Shown piece by piece: positions 16,736 through 24,355 of a stretch of 64,000 nt of DNA. Numbering within the stretch: the first letter of the stretch is position 1; each line of letters opens with the position of its first letter. A program made the position numbers and the translations under genes. This DNA comes from Streptoalloteichus hindustanus (GTDB lineage: Bacteria; Actinomycetota; Actinomycetes; Mycobacteriales; Pseudonocardiaceae), in assembly GCF_900129375.1 (NCBI RefSeq), contig NZ_FQVN01000008.1, positions 124,001-188,000 of the forward strand, in the 5' to 3' direction. The notes under the pieces are model-generated. The model did not search any database. It was not told the origin of the DNA and saw nothing but the letters and a program-made list of their open reading frames with translations.

Positions 16736-17863
16736 GTGCTCACCGCGCTCAGCGAACTCTCGCAGATGTTCCGCGCGCAGGCGGAGGGTTGCCGGGCCAA
16801 CGGAGGCCCCACCGGCAGTCCGCTCACGCACGCGCTGTTGTCCGCGGCCGCCGACGACCTGGACGCCGGCGGGGTCAGCGCCGAGGTGATGGCGGGCGCG
16901 GAGCGGGACCGCCAGGGCTCCGTGCCGGGCCTGCGCTTCGCCGGAGCCGTGCACCGCCTGGTGTTGGAGGGGCGCGCGCCGGACCTGGCGCGGCACTACC
17001 CGAACGTCGGCGGCCGGCTCCGCGCGGACGAGCTGTGGGCGGACGCCGAACCCGTCCTGCGCGAGCACCTGGACGAACTGCGCCGGCGGGTGCGGGCCAC
17101 GGTCGTGCAGACCAACGAGCCGGGGCGCATGGCCCCGATGCTCGGCGGGCTGCTGGTGGCCGCGCAGCGGGCCGCGCGGGAGGTCGGCCGGAGCGGGGCT
17201 TTCCCGGTCCGGCTGTGGGAGATCGGCGCGAGCGGCGGGCTGAACCTGCGCCCCGACCGGGTGGCTGTGCGGCTGGGGAACGGGGACGTGCTCGGCGACC
17301 CGGACAGCCCGCTGCGGCTGGACGCGCAGTGGACCGGGCTGCCGCCCGCCGACCTGGGCCAGCCGCTCCAGGTGGTCGAGCGCGCCGGCTGTGACACCCA
17401 TCCGGTGGACGTCAGCACCGAGGACGGCCGGCTGCACCTGTCCAGCTTCGTCTGGCCGGACCAGCTCGACCGGTGGCGGCGGGCGCAGGCCGCGATGCGG
17501 CTGGCCGCCGAGGACCCGGTGCTGGTGGAGCGGGCGAGCGGCCCCGACTGGCTGAGCCGGCGGCTCACCCAGCGGCAGTCCGGCGTGCTCACCGTGGTGT
17601 GGCACTCGGTGGTGTGGCAGTACGTCCCACCGGGTGACCGGGCTCGGGGACGCTCCGTGTTGGCCGAGGCCGCGGCGCAGGCCACCCCGGACGCGCCCCT
17701 GGCGTTGCTGGTGTACGAACCCCGCCGGGTGCCGAACAGCGAGGGCGGGCCGTACCGGTTCGACCTGCTGCTGCGGCTGTGGCCCGCCGGGCTCTCGCTG
17801 CACCTGGGCAGCGGCGGCGGGCACGGCATCCCGTTCACCTGGAACGAGCAGGTGTGGAACTGA
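16736..17863 (+). CDS. DUF2332 family protein
   Basis: 375 residues, the usual size. Diagnostic blocks: GSPLTHALLSAAADDL (27-42), VQTNEPGRM (about 125), LWEIGASGGLNLRPDR (about 160-175), and VVWHSVVWQYV (about 283-293). The EIGASGGLNL segment resembles a methyltransferase-like glycine loop, but no activity is established for the family. GTG at 16736 has no strong ribosome-binding site. Stands alone between intergenic gaps. Confidence 0.85.
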   Translation: MLTALSELSQMFRAQAEGCRANGGPTGSPLTHALLSAAADDLDAGGVSAEVMAGAERDRQGSVPGLRFAGAVHRLVLEGRAPDLARHYPNVGGRLRADELWADAEPVLREHLDELRRRVRATVVQTNEPGRMAPMLGGLLVAAQRAAREVGRSGAFPVRLWEIGASGGLNLRPDRVAVRLGNGDVLGDPDSPLRLDAQWTGLPPADLGQPLQVVERAGCDTHPVDVSTEDGRLHLSSFVWPDQLDRWRRAQAAMRLAAEDPVLVERASGPDWLSRRLTQRQSGVLTVVWHSVVWQYVPPGDRARGRSVLAEAAAQATPDAPLALLVYEPRRVPNSEGGPYRFDLLLRLWPAGLSLHLGSGGGHGIPFTWNEQVWN

Positions 17864-17968
17864 CCCGGTGCTGACCGGAGCGGCCAGCCGACCGGAGTGG
17901 CCGGGAGCCTCCCTCCTCACGCCCGCGACACAGGCCCGGCGCTAGCCTCGCCGAGGACTCGCACGGCG

Positions 17969-18010
17969 ACTCGGGAGGTGATCGCGATGAATCTCGGCGA
18001 TCCCCCGAGT
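17969..18010 (+). promoter_or_regulatory. Hairpin holding the start codon of a leader peptide in its loop
   Basis: ACTCGGG (17969-17975) pairs with CCCGAGT (18004-18010), and GATCGC (17980-17985) with GCGATC (17997-18002). The AGGT of the ribosome-binding site is bulged out, and the ATG at 17987 lies in the 11-base loop. If transcribed, the structure would couple folding of the RNA to translation of the leader peptide. Confidence 0.4.
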
Positions 18011-18022
18011 AGTTTGCGCTGA
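17987..18022 (+). CDS. Candidate leader peptide MNLGDPPSSLR upstream of mgtC
   Basis: Eleven codons then TGA. GGGAGG lies 7-12 bases before the ATG. The peptide contains an Asp-Pro-Pro run. In enterobacteria the Mg2+-transport leaders MgtL and MgtP use proline/acidic codons to sense ribosome stability or proline charging; here the analogy is inference. The distance to mgtC is about 470 bases, similar in scale to the enterobacterial mgtC leader. Translation is not proven. Confidence 0.35.
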   Translation: MNLGDPPSSLR

Positions 18023-18493
18023 GGTCGCCCACGCGCGGCGCGGCGGTTCCCGCGCCGTTTCCGGGCGTTCGCCCGACGCTGCCATTCTGCGGGAACGAAC
18101 CGGAGAGCCCCGGGAACCCCGTCGCGGATCGCGGTCGGCGGACGCGGAAGGCACGTGTGGCGTCCCCGGCGAATCCGGGACCTGAGCGAGCGGTGTCGCC
18201 GCCACCGATTTCGGCGACCTGTTTCCACTGTCCACTGTGGGTGTTCTGACGCGTCGCGGGACACCCACCGCTCCGGCGCGCCATGTCCCGGCAAGCGCTG
18301 ACAGGCGCTCCCCGCCGAGGAAGCGGAGTCTGGGACACCACACGGCCTCCCGGCCGCGTGCGCCGAGAGAAGACCGGACCCGGAGCCACGCCCGACCACG
18401 GCTGCCGGGGTGCGCCGAACGACCGCGACGCGGTGGGACCCGGGGTGCCGGCCGGGGTGGCCGGCGCCCGGGACGAGCGATCGGAGGGGTGAG

Positions 18494-19204
18494 ATGGGAA
18501 CGCTTGCCTGGTGGGAGGTTCCGGCCCGACTCGGCGTCGCGTTGCTGCTCGGCGCGGGAGTGGGACTGGAACGGCAGTGGCGGTCGCGGATGGCCGGACT
18601 GCGGACCAACGCGCTGGTCTCCATCGGCGCGGCGCTGTTCGTGCTGTTCAGCGTGCTCACCCCGGAGGACAACAGCCCGACGCGGATCGCGTCCTACGTG
18701 GTGTCCGGGGTCGGCTTCCTCGGCGCCGGTGTGATCATCCGGGACCGGGGGAACCTGCGGGGCATCAACACCGCGGCGACGGTCTGGGGCACCGCGGGCG
18801 TCGGCGTGATGGCCGGCGGCGGGCACTTCCTGGTGGCCGCGCTCGGGGCTGCGGCGATCGTGCTCGCCAACGTGGTGCTGCGGTCGATGGCCCGGCGGGT
18901 GGACCGGCGCGAGGTCGAGCGGGACGAGGGGCCGAGGAGCTACCGGTTCCGCGCGGTCTGCCGGGACGCCGACGAGGCGCACATCAGGGCGCTGGTGGTG
19001 CAGTCGCTCACGGCGGGCGGGTTCGCGCTGTGCGCCCTGGACAGCGAGGACATCAACAACACCGGGAAGGTGGCGGTGACCGCCCGGCTCAACGGCCAGG
19101 GCCAGGGCTCGGGTCAGCTGGAGCAGGCGGTGAGCCGGCTGTCGCTGGAGCCGGGCATCAGCTCGGTGAGCTGGCGGGTCGGCGACGACGAGGAGGACCT
19201 GTGA
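18494..19204 (+). CDS. mgtC: MgtC/SapB family membrane protein
   Basis: 236 residues. Residues 1-140 hold the MgtC domain with about five helices (LLLGAGVGLERQWR, MAGLRTNALVSIGAALF, VGFLGAGVIIR, GINTAATVWGTAGVGVMAG). The soluble tail (about 145-236) has an ACT-like fold. Family knowledge: MgtC supports growth in low Mg2+ and modulates F-ATPase/phosphate uptake in pathogens. GGAGGGGTGAG precedes the ATG at 18494. The 3' end overlaps the convergent TetR gene by 47 bases. Confidence 0.92.
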   Translation: MGTLAWWEVPARLGVALLLGAGVGLERQWRSRMAGLRTNALVSIGAALFVLFSVLTPEDNSPTRIASYVVSGVGFLGAGVIIRDRGNLRGINTAATVWGTAGVGVMAGGGHFLVAALGAAAIVLANVVLRSMARRVDRREVERDEGPRSYRFRAVCRDADEAHIRALVVQSLTAGGFALCALDSEDINNTGKVAVTARLNGQGQGSGQLEQAVSRLSLEPGISSVSWRVGDDEEDL

Positions 19205-19808
19205 CCGGCGGGGCGGGAGCGGCCGCGCCGGGCGCGGCGATCGCGAGCCGCACGGCGGCCATCGCCGCCGTCCGCTCCTCGCGGTTCCACACCCGGCCGG
19301 TGAGCAGCACCCGGTAGACGAGCGGGCCGAGCACCAGGTCCCGGACGACCTCGACGTCGAGGTCGTCCCGGATCTGCCCGGCCCGCACACCGCGCGTGAT
19401 CACCTCGCTGAGCACGCCGAGCCGGGGCGACAGGTAGCGCTCCGCCAGCCGGCTGGCCAGCTCCGGCCGGTCGATCGCCGCGCCGAGCACGGCCAGCACC
19501 ACCGGCCCGACGCCCGCCGCGACGAGCCGCTCCAGCACGCCGGCGGCGAGGACCTCCAGGTCGCGGAGGGCGTCGCCGGTGTCCGGGTCGGCCATGACCG
19601 GCACCGCCCGGCTCAGCACGTCGACCACCAGGTCGTCCTTGGTCGGCCAGCGCCGGTAGACGGTCGGCCGGCCGACCCCGGCGCGCGCGGCCACCGCCTC
19701 GATGGTCAGCCCGTGGTAGCCGGCGCTGGCGAGCAGGTCCAGCGTCGCCTGTTCCACGGCCCAGTCCACCGCCGTGCTGCGCGGTCGCCCTCGCCTGCCG
19801 GTCGCCAT
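19158..19808 (-). CDS. TetR-family regulator
   Basis: 216 residues from the ATG at 19808. N-terminal HTH at about 20-60 (GYHGLTIEAVAARAGVG, then RPTVYRRWPTKDDLV) and a TetR_C-type ligand domain with LVLGPLVYRVLLTGR near 170. The C-terminus is extended by an Ala/Pro/Arg tail that runs through the end of mgtC. It is divergent from the HXXEE gene across a gap that contains a clear palindrome (19830-19847), so it probably represses itself and that gene. Confidence 0.9.
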   Translation of the reverse strand: MATGRRGRPRSTAVDWAVEQATLDLLASAGYHGLTIEAVAARAGVGRPTVYRRWPTKDDLVVDVLSRAVPVMADPDTGDALRDLEVLAAGVLERLVAAGVGPVVLAVLGAAIDRPELASRLAERYLSPRLGVLSEVITRGVRAGQIRDDLDVEVVRDLVLGPLVYRVLLTGRVWNREERTAAMAAVRLAIAAPGAAAPAPPVTGPPRRRRPASSPS

Positions 19809-19829
19809 GCCGGTAGGGTACGCGATCAA

Positions 19830-19847
19830 TTACATTCCATAATGTAA
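19830..19847. promoter_or_regulatory. TetR-type operator between TetR and HXXEE genes
   Basis: TTACATT-CCAT-AATGTAA, a 7-4-7 perfect inverted repeat and the only AT-rich stretch in the divergent gap. It lies 22 bases before the regulator start and 18 bases before the other start, placed to block both promoters. Confidence 0.65.
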
Positions 19848-19865
19848 CGTTAAGCGGAGGTGGGC

Positions 19866-20390
19866 GTGTCCGAGACGACGGTGCCGAAAGCCGCCACCTG
19901 GGGCCTGTTCGCGGCGTGGGTGGTTCACGACGCCGAGGAGCTGCTGACGATGGCCGGGTGGTCCCGCCGGAACGGGCCCGAACTGCGGCGGCGCTACCCG
20001 GGGGTGCCGGACCGCGTGTGGTCGCTGGTGGACGTCTCGCCGACGCAGGCGCGGGTGGCGATCGGCCTGGTGGCCCTGGTGTTCGCGAGCGCCGCCGCCG
20101 ACGGAGCGCGCACCGGCGGCCGCTCCGCGTGGTACCAGACCGCGCTCGCCGCCTTCGGCTGGCACTCGCTGACCCACGTCGCCCAGGCCGTGCTGTTGCG
20201 CCGGTACACGCCCGGACTGCTCACCGCGCCCACCGTGGTCGCGCCGTTTTCCCTGTGGGCGTGGCGGAAACTCCGGCAGGCGGGCGTGCTCCGCCGGGGC
20301 GGCGCCGGCGGAGCGGTGGGCGTGGCGGCCTTCCCGCTCGTGGCGGGCGTGGCGCACGCGGTGGGGCGGGCGGTGGCGCGCCGCCGCTGA
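19866..20390 (+). CDS. HXXEE domain membrane protein
   Basis: 174 residues. The name-giving motif is VHDAEEL at about 22-28, with a second histidine pair HSLTH at about 100-104 and several hydrophobic segments. The HxxxE and H..H arrangement suggests a membrane metal site, but the function of the family is not known to me. The GTG at 19866 has GGAGG five bases upstream. It is under the divergent TetR regulator by position. Confidence 0.75.
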   Translation: MSETTVPKAATWGLFAAWVVHDAEELLTMAGWSRRNGPELRRRYPGVPDRVWSLVDVSPTQARVAIGLVALVFASAAADGARTGGRSAWYQTALAAFGWHSLTHVAQAVLLRRYTPGLLTAPTVVAPFSLWAWRKLRQAGVLRRGGAGGAVGVAAFPLVAGVAHAVGRAVARRR

Positions 20391-20442
20391 GCACGCGACG
20401 GCACTCCACCGTCCACTGTGGACGTCTCGTCCGGTCGGATCT

Positions 20443-20497
20443 CCCCGTCGCCTTCGGACTGTCCTTGTGGCGCAAGGACAGTCCGAACGCGACGGGG
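20443..20497. terminator. Strong bidirectional terminator hairpin
   Basis: CCCCGTCGC / GCGACGGGG (9 bp), one C-C mismatch, then TTCGGACTGTCCTTG / CAAGGACAGTCCGAA (15 bp) with a 5-base loop: 24 paired positions. It separates the HXXEE gene (+) from the corA-linked genes (-) and would end both transcripts. Confidence 0.85.
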
Positions 20498-20502
20498 CGG
20501 GG

Positions 20503-20598
20503 TCAGGGCTGGTTGTGGATCAGGTAGAAGACGGTGGAGACCCACGCGATGAGCGCGGTCATGACCCAGAAGCGCAGGTTGGTGAGCAGGCGTGCCAC
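20503..20598 (-). CDS. 31-residue single-helix membrane protein downstream of corA
   Basis: GTG start at 20598, TGA at 20503-20505. GGGAGG lies seven bases before the start. The peptide begins MARLLTNLRFWVM and ends FYLIHNQP: a positively charged N-terminus followed by one hydrophobic helix of about 19 residues (LRFWVMTALIAWVSTVFYLI region). It lies 60 bases after corA on the same strand and directly before the terminator hairpin, so it is probably the last gene of the corA transcript. Small membrane proteins such as MgtS and MgtR tune Mg2+ transporters in enterobacteria; a similar role here is inference. Too short for routine gene calling. Confidence 0.6.
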   Translation of the reverse strand: MARLLTNLRFWVMTALIAWVSTVFYLIHNQP

Positions 20599-20658
20599 GT
20601 CGAACGACCTCCCGTCGTGCTGGGCGAGTGGGGTGGAGAGAGCGACGGCCGGGCTGGG

Positions 20659-21738
20659 CTACAACCACTTGTTCCGTCGGAAAATCCGGTAGAGCGTTAC
20701 GCAGGCCAGGACGATGATGCTGACGACGACCGGGTAGGCGTACTTCATCTTCGTCTCGGGCATGTAGTCGAAGTTCATGCCGTAGATGCCGGCGACCATG
20801 GTGGGCACCGAGATGATCGCGGCCCAGGCGGTGATCTTGCGCATGTCGGTGTTCGCCCGCAGGTTGATCTTCGCGGCGGCGGCGTCCAACAACGCGTCCA
20901 GCAACTCGTTGAACCCGTTGACCTTCTCGGCGACGGACGTCAGGTGGTCCTCGACGTTGCGGAAGTACGACCGGACCTCGGCGGGGATGAGCGGGGTGTA
21001 GCCCTCGGCGAGCCGGCGCAACGGCTGCGCCAGCGGCTGCACGGCGCGCCGGAACTCCAGCACCTCGCGCTTGAGCATGTAGAGCTGGTCCATCGACAGG
21101 TGGCTGCGCTGGGCGAAGACGTCGGTCTCGGCGCGCTCGACGTCCTCGTCCACCTGGTTGGTGACCTCCAGGTAGGTGTCGACGACCTGGTCGGCGATCG
21201 CGTGCAGCACCGCGGCCGGCCCCAGCGCGAGCTGCTCCGGGTCCTCCTCCAGCTGCTGGCGCAGGCGCCGCAGCCCGGAGTGGCGGCCGTGCCGCACCGT
21301 CACCAGGAAGTCCTTGCCGACGAACACCATGATCTCGCCGGTCTCCACCAGCTCGCTGGCGGTCGTCGGGTCCTCGTGCCCGGCGTAGCTGACCGTCTTG
21401 AGCACCATGAACAGCACGTCGTCGTAGCGCTCCAGCTTGGGGCGCTGGTGGGCGTGCACGGCGTCCTCGACGGCCAGCTCGTGCAGGCCGAAGGTCTCGG
21501 CGATGCCCTTGATCTGCTCCTCGTCCGGCTCGTGCAGGCCGATCCAGACGAATCCCTCGCCGCGTTCGCGGACCGTGCGCACGGCCTCGGCGTGGGTGAA
21601 CCGGCCGGGGAGCCGGCGACCGTCCAGGTACACCCCGCAGTCGACCACATAGGCCGAAAGAGGGACCCGGATCGGGGGAATGGGGCGTCCGTTGCGTGTG
21701 GTGCGACCACGCAGGCCAAGGTTGGACAGCGACGGCAT
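20659..21738 (-). CDS. corA: CorA-family magnesium/cobalt channel
   Basis: 359 residues. Cytosolic funnel domain, two C-terminal helices with the signature YGMNFDYMPE (GMN at 320-322), and a basic end RIFRRNKWL. Family knowledge: a pentamer admitting Mg2+ and Co2+ down the membrane potential. The ATG at 21738 has GGAGG five bases upstream. The 306-bp region before it holds a candidate leader peptide and hairpin. A 31-residue membrane protein gene follows. Confidence 0.94.
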   Translation of the reverse strand: MPSLSNLGLRGRTTRNGRPIPPIRVPLSAYVVDCGVYLDGRRLPGRFTHAEAVRTVRERGEGFVWIGLHEPDEEQIKGIAETFGLHELAVEDAVHAHQRPKLERYDDVLFMVLKTVSYAGHEDPTTASELVETGEIMVFVGKDFLVTVRHGRHSGLRRLRQQLEEDPEQLALGPAAVLHAIADQVVDTYLEVTNQVDEDVERAETDVFAQRSHLSMDQLYMLKREVLEFRRAVQPLAQPLRRLAEGYTPLIPAEVRSYFRNVEDHLTSVAEKVNGFNELLDALLDAAAAKINLRANTDMRKITAWAAIISVPTMVAGIYGMNFDYMPETKMKYAYPVVVSIIVLACVTLYRIFRRNKWL

Positions 21739-21828
21739 CACGGCCTCCAAGCGCTCACGTCGTTGGTCGAACGACGCGCCGGAGCCGGTGCCCCAGCGCT
21801 GACGGGAGGCGTCCCGGCCGGAATCGCG

Positions 21829-21854
21829 GGGGCCTAGCTGGCGAGCCAGGCCCC
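21829..21854 (-). promoter_or_regulatory. Hairpin overlapping the stop codon of the corA leader reading frame
   Basis: On the minus strand GGGGCCT and AGGCCCC can pair (alternatively GGGGC/GCCCC with an inner CTGG/CCAG). The leader's TAG lies in the 3' arm, so a ribosome stalled near the stop would prevent the hairpin from forming. This is the geometry of translation-linked attenuation; function unproven. Confidence 0.35.
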
Positions 21855-21908
21855 TCCGGCGAGGACGCGGTTGGTACTGCACGGAAGCGCGGTATCAGCA
21901 CTACTCAT
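21834..21908 (-). CDS. Candidate 24-residue leader peptide upstream of corA
   Basis: ATG at 21908, TAG at 21834-21836. The start is preceded by a complete anti-16S match (AAGGAGGT, 21919-21926), stronger than that of corA itself. The peptide starts MSSADTALPCSTN and ends GGAWLAS. It stops 95 bases before corA in a different frame, so it is not an N-terminal extension. A hairpin overlaps its stop codon. Enterobacterial corA and mgtA have regulatory leader peptides (CorL, MgtL); the analogy is inference. Confidence 0.5.
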   Translation of the reverse strand: MSSADTALPCSTNRVLAGGAWLAS

Positions 21909-22044
21909 CGCGTTCCTCACCTCCTTGTGCCGGACCCCCGATGGGGTGGAGTGGCTCACAGACCAGTTGTCGAGGGTACTCCCGCCGGGTTCAGACTGTC
22001 GTCCCCGGGCGACGGGGTTCCCATCACATTCGCGGGAGGCAGCG

Positions 22045-22548
22045 GTGCGGTTCGGGCGTTACTTCGAGGAGTTCGAGGTCGGGGCCGTCTACAAGCACTG
22101 GCCCGGCAAGACGGTCACCGAGTACGACGACCACCTGTTCTGCCTGCTCACCATGAACCACCACCCGCTCCACATGGACGCCAACTACGCCGAGAAGACC
22201 ACCGACTTCGGCAGGAACGTCGTTGTGGGCAACTACGTGTACTCCCTCCTGCTCGGAATGTCCGTGCCCGACGTGTCCGGCAAGGCGATCGCCAACCTGG
22301 AGGTCGAGTCGCTCCGGCACATCGCGCCGACCTTCCACGGCGACACCGTTTACGGCGAGACGGAGGTTCTGGACAAGACGCCGTCGAAGTCCAAGGACGA
22401 CCGGGGTGTCGTGCACGTGGAGACCCGGGGCTACAAGCAGGACGGCACGGTCGTCTGTGTGTTCCGCCGCAAGGTGATGGTTCCCAGGCGCAGCTACGGC
22501 GAAAGCCGGGGCGGAGAGCAGCCGGGTCGTCCCGAGCCGAAGTCCTGA
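22045..22548 (+). CDS. MaoC-family enoyl-CoA hydratase-like protein
   Basis: 167 residues with a single hot-dog fold. The hydratase motif appears as NHHPLHMD (38-45), with Asp/His in the places of the catalytic pair, and VVGNYVYSL (about 60-68) as the overhanging segment. Family members hydrate (R)-specific enoyl-CoA thioesters; some act on mesaconyl-CoA or in mycolate/lipid pathways. The GTG at 22045 has GGGAGG six or seven bases upstream. Solitary gene, followed by a hairpin. Confidence 0.9.
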   Translation: MRFGRYFEEFEVGAVYKHWPGKTVTEYDDHLFCLLTMNHHPLHMDANYAEKTTDFGRNVVVGNYVYSLLLGMSVPDVSGKAIANLEVESLRHIAPTFHGDTVYGETEVLDKTPSKSKDDRGVVHVETRGYKQDGTVVCVFRRKVMVPRRSYGESRGGEQPGRPEPKS

Positions 22549-22979
22549 CGGGATTCGGCGGGGCGACGCGACCGGGGCCGCGACGTTGTCGCGCCCCGGT
22601 TCTCGCGTTTGCGCCGACCTCCGGCGAGTGTTGTGTTCCGCGGTTGGCCGTGACGCTGCGAGACGGCGCGGTGACGCTCACGTGAGCTGTTCACGACTTG
22701 TTTTCCGTGTTCGTCTTGTTCGCGAAAGTCCGTGTGCTCGTCGCGGGGGTTCCCCGATTCGGCGGCCGGGTATCACTGTCCACTGTGGAGATTCAGTCGG
22801 GGTGCGTCGTCCCGCGCCCGGGCCGCCGAGAACGCGAACGGTTCCGATGCGGTTCCTCGCCGCCGGGAAAGGGTGTTTCCGCGCCGGCTTTCCCGGCGCC
22901 ACCCGCGACTCGACCGGTGCTCACTCGCTCGTGTGATCTTCGGGCGGCGGACGGGCGGTGGCGTCGCGGGGCCGACGGG
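22549..22979. other. 431-bp gap, no gene seen
   Basis: Apart from the hairpin at 22571-22600 it contains an AT-richer stretch (about 22,690-22,740) and one TCCACTGTGGA motif near 22,781. No supported coding region on either strand. Confidence 0.6.
22571..22600 (+). terminator. Terminator after the MaoC gene
   Basis: ACCGGGGCCGCGAC pairs with GTCGCGCCCCGGT (13 bp, one bulged base, 3-base loop), starting 23 bases after the stop. Confidence 0.65.
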
Positions 22980-23414
22980 TCAGCGTCGCTCGGTCCGGGG
23001 GAGCTGGCCCCACCCGCGCAGGGTGGCGGCGAGACCCTCGGTGAGCGCACCACCCCGATCGAGTGCATCGAAGATCACACTGTCGGTCCATCGGACGTCG
23101 AGGGCGTCGTCGCCCGCCCGGAGTTCGCCGCCGACGACCGCCGCGGCGTAGTCGACGATCAGGTATGTCCCGGCGGGGGCCGGGCGGCGTACGCTGCCGA
23201 CAACCGGACCGACCGCGACCGAGAGCCCGGTCTCCTCCCGAACCTCCCTGACCACCGCCTCGGCGTCCGACTCGCCCGGCTCGACCCGGCCGCCCGGCAC
23301 GGACCACAGTCCCCGTCCCGGTTCGTTCCCCCGTCGCACGAGCAGCAACCGGCCATCCGTGTCGTGGACGAGCGCCCCGACGCACCGTATGATCCAGTGT
23401 TCACTCCCCGTCAT
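22980..23414 (-). CDS. Nudix hydrolase
   Basis: 144 residues from the ATG at 23414; a GTG two codons upstream at 23420 is an equally possible start. Complete Nudix box [18 protein letters not shown] followed by REETG (about 40-63): Gx5Ex7REUxEExGU. It hydrolyses a nucleoside diphosphate linked to another group. The LWSVPGG lead-in is typical of ADP-ribose/NADH or 8-oxo-dGTP enzymes, but the substrate cannot be assigned. Confidence 0.92.
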   Translation of the reverse strand: MTGSEHWIIRCVGALVHDTDGRLLLVRRGNEPGRGLWSVPGGRVEPGESDAEAVVREVREETGLSVAVGPVVGSVRRPAPAGTYLIVDYAAAVVGGELRAGDDALDVRWTDSVIFDALDRGGALTEGLAATLRGWGQLPRTERR

Positions 23415-23560
23415 GGCCACGGAGCGTAATCCGGGTGACGGGGCCGGGCCACGCGCTGACCCAAGTGCGGTACACCCCTGCCGTCCGGCGGTCGAGTGCG
23501 GTACAACGGATCACGCAGGTGCCCAGTCGTGGGCGCAGGTAAGGGACGGGGTGGGTCATC

Positions 23561-23719
23561 GTGAACCTGAAGAAGATCCTCACGTGGGCCGGGATCGCCC
23601 TTCTGCTCTTCTTCCTGGTCACCCAACCGACACAGTCCGCGGACCTGGTCAACGGGATTCTCCGCACCCTCAAGGAGGCGGCGGAGGCGTTGATCACGTT
23701 CGTGCGGTCGCTGTTCTGA
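23561..23719 (+). CDS. 52-residue membrane protein before the PH-domain gene
   Basis: GTG at 23561, TGA at 23717-23719. The protein starts MNLKKILTWAG, has one helix (GIALLLFFLVTQP, about 11-24) and an amphipathic C-terminal half (LVNGILRTLKEAAEALITFV). A weak AAGGGACGGGG lies upstream. It ends 23 bases before the PH-domain gene, so the two are likely one operon. Codon positions show strong GC3 preference. Function unknown. Confidence 0.7.
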   Translation: MNLKKILTWAGIALLLFFLVTQPTQSADLVNGILRTLKEAAEALITFVRSLF

Positions 23720-23742
23720 GCCGCGGGCGAAGGGCATAGGCC

Positions 23743-24300
23743 GTGTTCGCGCCCCGCGATCCGGACGAGTACCTGCTCGACACCGAGCGGCGGGTGATCC
23801 GGGTGCGGCGCCACTGGGCGTGCCTGTTGTGGGACATCTTCGAGGCGGTGGCCCTGCTGGCCGGCGCCGTGATGATCTCCTACCTGCTGCCCCAGGGGGC
23901 CTGGATCCTGCAGAACCTCATCTGGTACGCCGCGTTGTTCGTCGTGCTGAGGTTCGCGTACTTCGTGATCGAGTGGTGGGTGGAGCGCATCGTCGTCACC
24001 GACAAGCGCTTCATGATCACATCAGGGGTGTTCACCACCAAGGTCGCGATGATGCCGGTCACCAAGGTCACCGACCTGACCTACGAGCGGAGCGTGGTGG
24101 GCCGCATGTGCGGCTTCGGCACCCTGGTCGTGGAGTCGGCCGGTCAGATCCAGGCGTTGAACCGCATCGAGTACCTGCCGAACCCGGAGGAGGTCTACGA
24201 CGCGATCTCCGAACTGGTGTTCGGCGACAAGAAGAAGCAGGCCGAGCGGTTCACCATGACCAAGGCCAAACGGGCGATGCCCGGCAAGGTCAGCATGTGA
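23743..24300 (+). CDS. Bacterial PH-domain (DUF304-type) membrane protein
   Basis: 185 residues. Two adjacent helices (about 27-48 and 54-75) are followed by a bacterial PH domain (VERIVVTDKRFMITSGVF, then MMPVTKVTDLTYERS) and a basic tail rich in Lys. Such proteins sit at the inner face of the membrane; their role is poorly known. The GTG at 23743 has AAGGGC about eight bases upstream. Hairpins at 24308 and 24356 follow. Confidence 0.88.
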   Translation: MFAPRDPDEYLLDTERRVIRVRRHWACLLWDIFEAVALLAGAVMISYLLPQGAWILQNLIWYAALFVVLRFAYFVIEWWVERIVVTDKRFMITSGVFTTKVAMMPVTKVTDLTYERSVVGRMCGFGTLVVESAGQIQALNRIEYLPNPEEVYDAISELVFGDKKKQAERFTMTKAKRAMPGKVSM

Positions 24301-24307
24301 GCGGACG

Positions 24308-24334
24308 GGCCCCGACGGCGACGCCGTCGGGGCC
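24308..24334 (+). terminator. Terminator after the PH-domain gene
   Basis: Perfect 12-bp stem GGCCCCGACGGC / GCCGTCGGGGCC with loop GAC, eight bases after the stop. Confidence 0.8.
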
Positions 24335-24355
24335 TTCGTCCGCCCGGGCGCGTCC

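Larger units (their letters stand above)
17864..18493 (+). other. 630-bp gap upstream of mgtC with structured leader
   Basis: No protein gene of normal size. It contains the candidate leader hairpin and 11-codon reading frame at 17969-18022, further inverted repeats, and a copy of the TCCACTGTGG motif near 18230. A long 5' leader before mgtC would fit post-transcriptional control by Mg2+ as known for enterobacterial mgtC. I looked for an actinobacterial M-box consensus and could not identify one. Confidence 0.5.

Noticed and set aside
18283-18492. 69-codon plus-strand frame before mgtC
   Set aside because: Composition is Arg/Pro/Gly-rich without domain features, and it has no ribosome-binding site; treated as leader sequence.
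17940-18493. M-box Mg2+ riboswitch before mgtC
   Set aside because: The conserved core sequences of the M-box were looked for and not found; only a local hairpin and leader frame can be supported.
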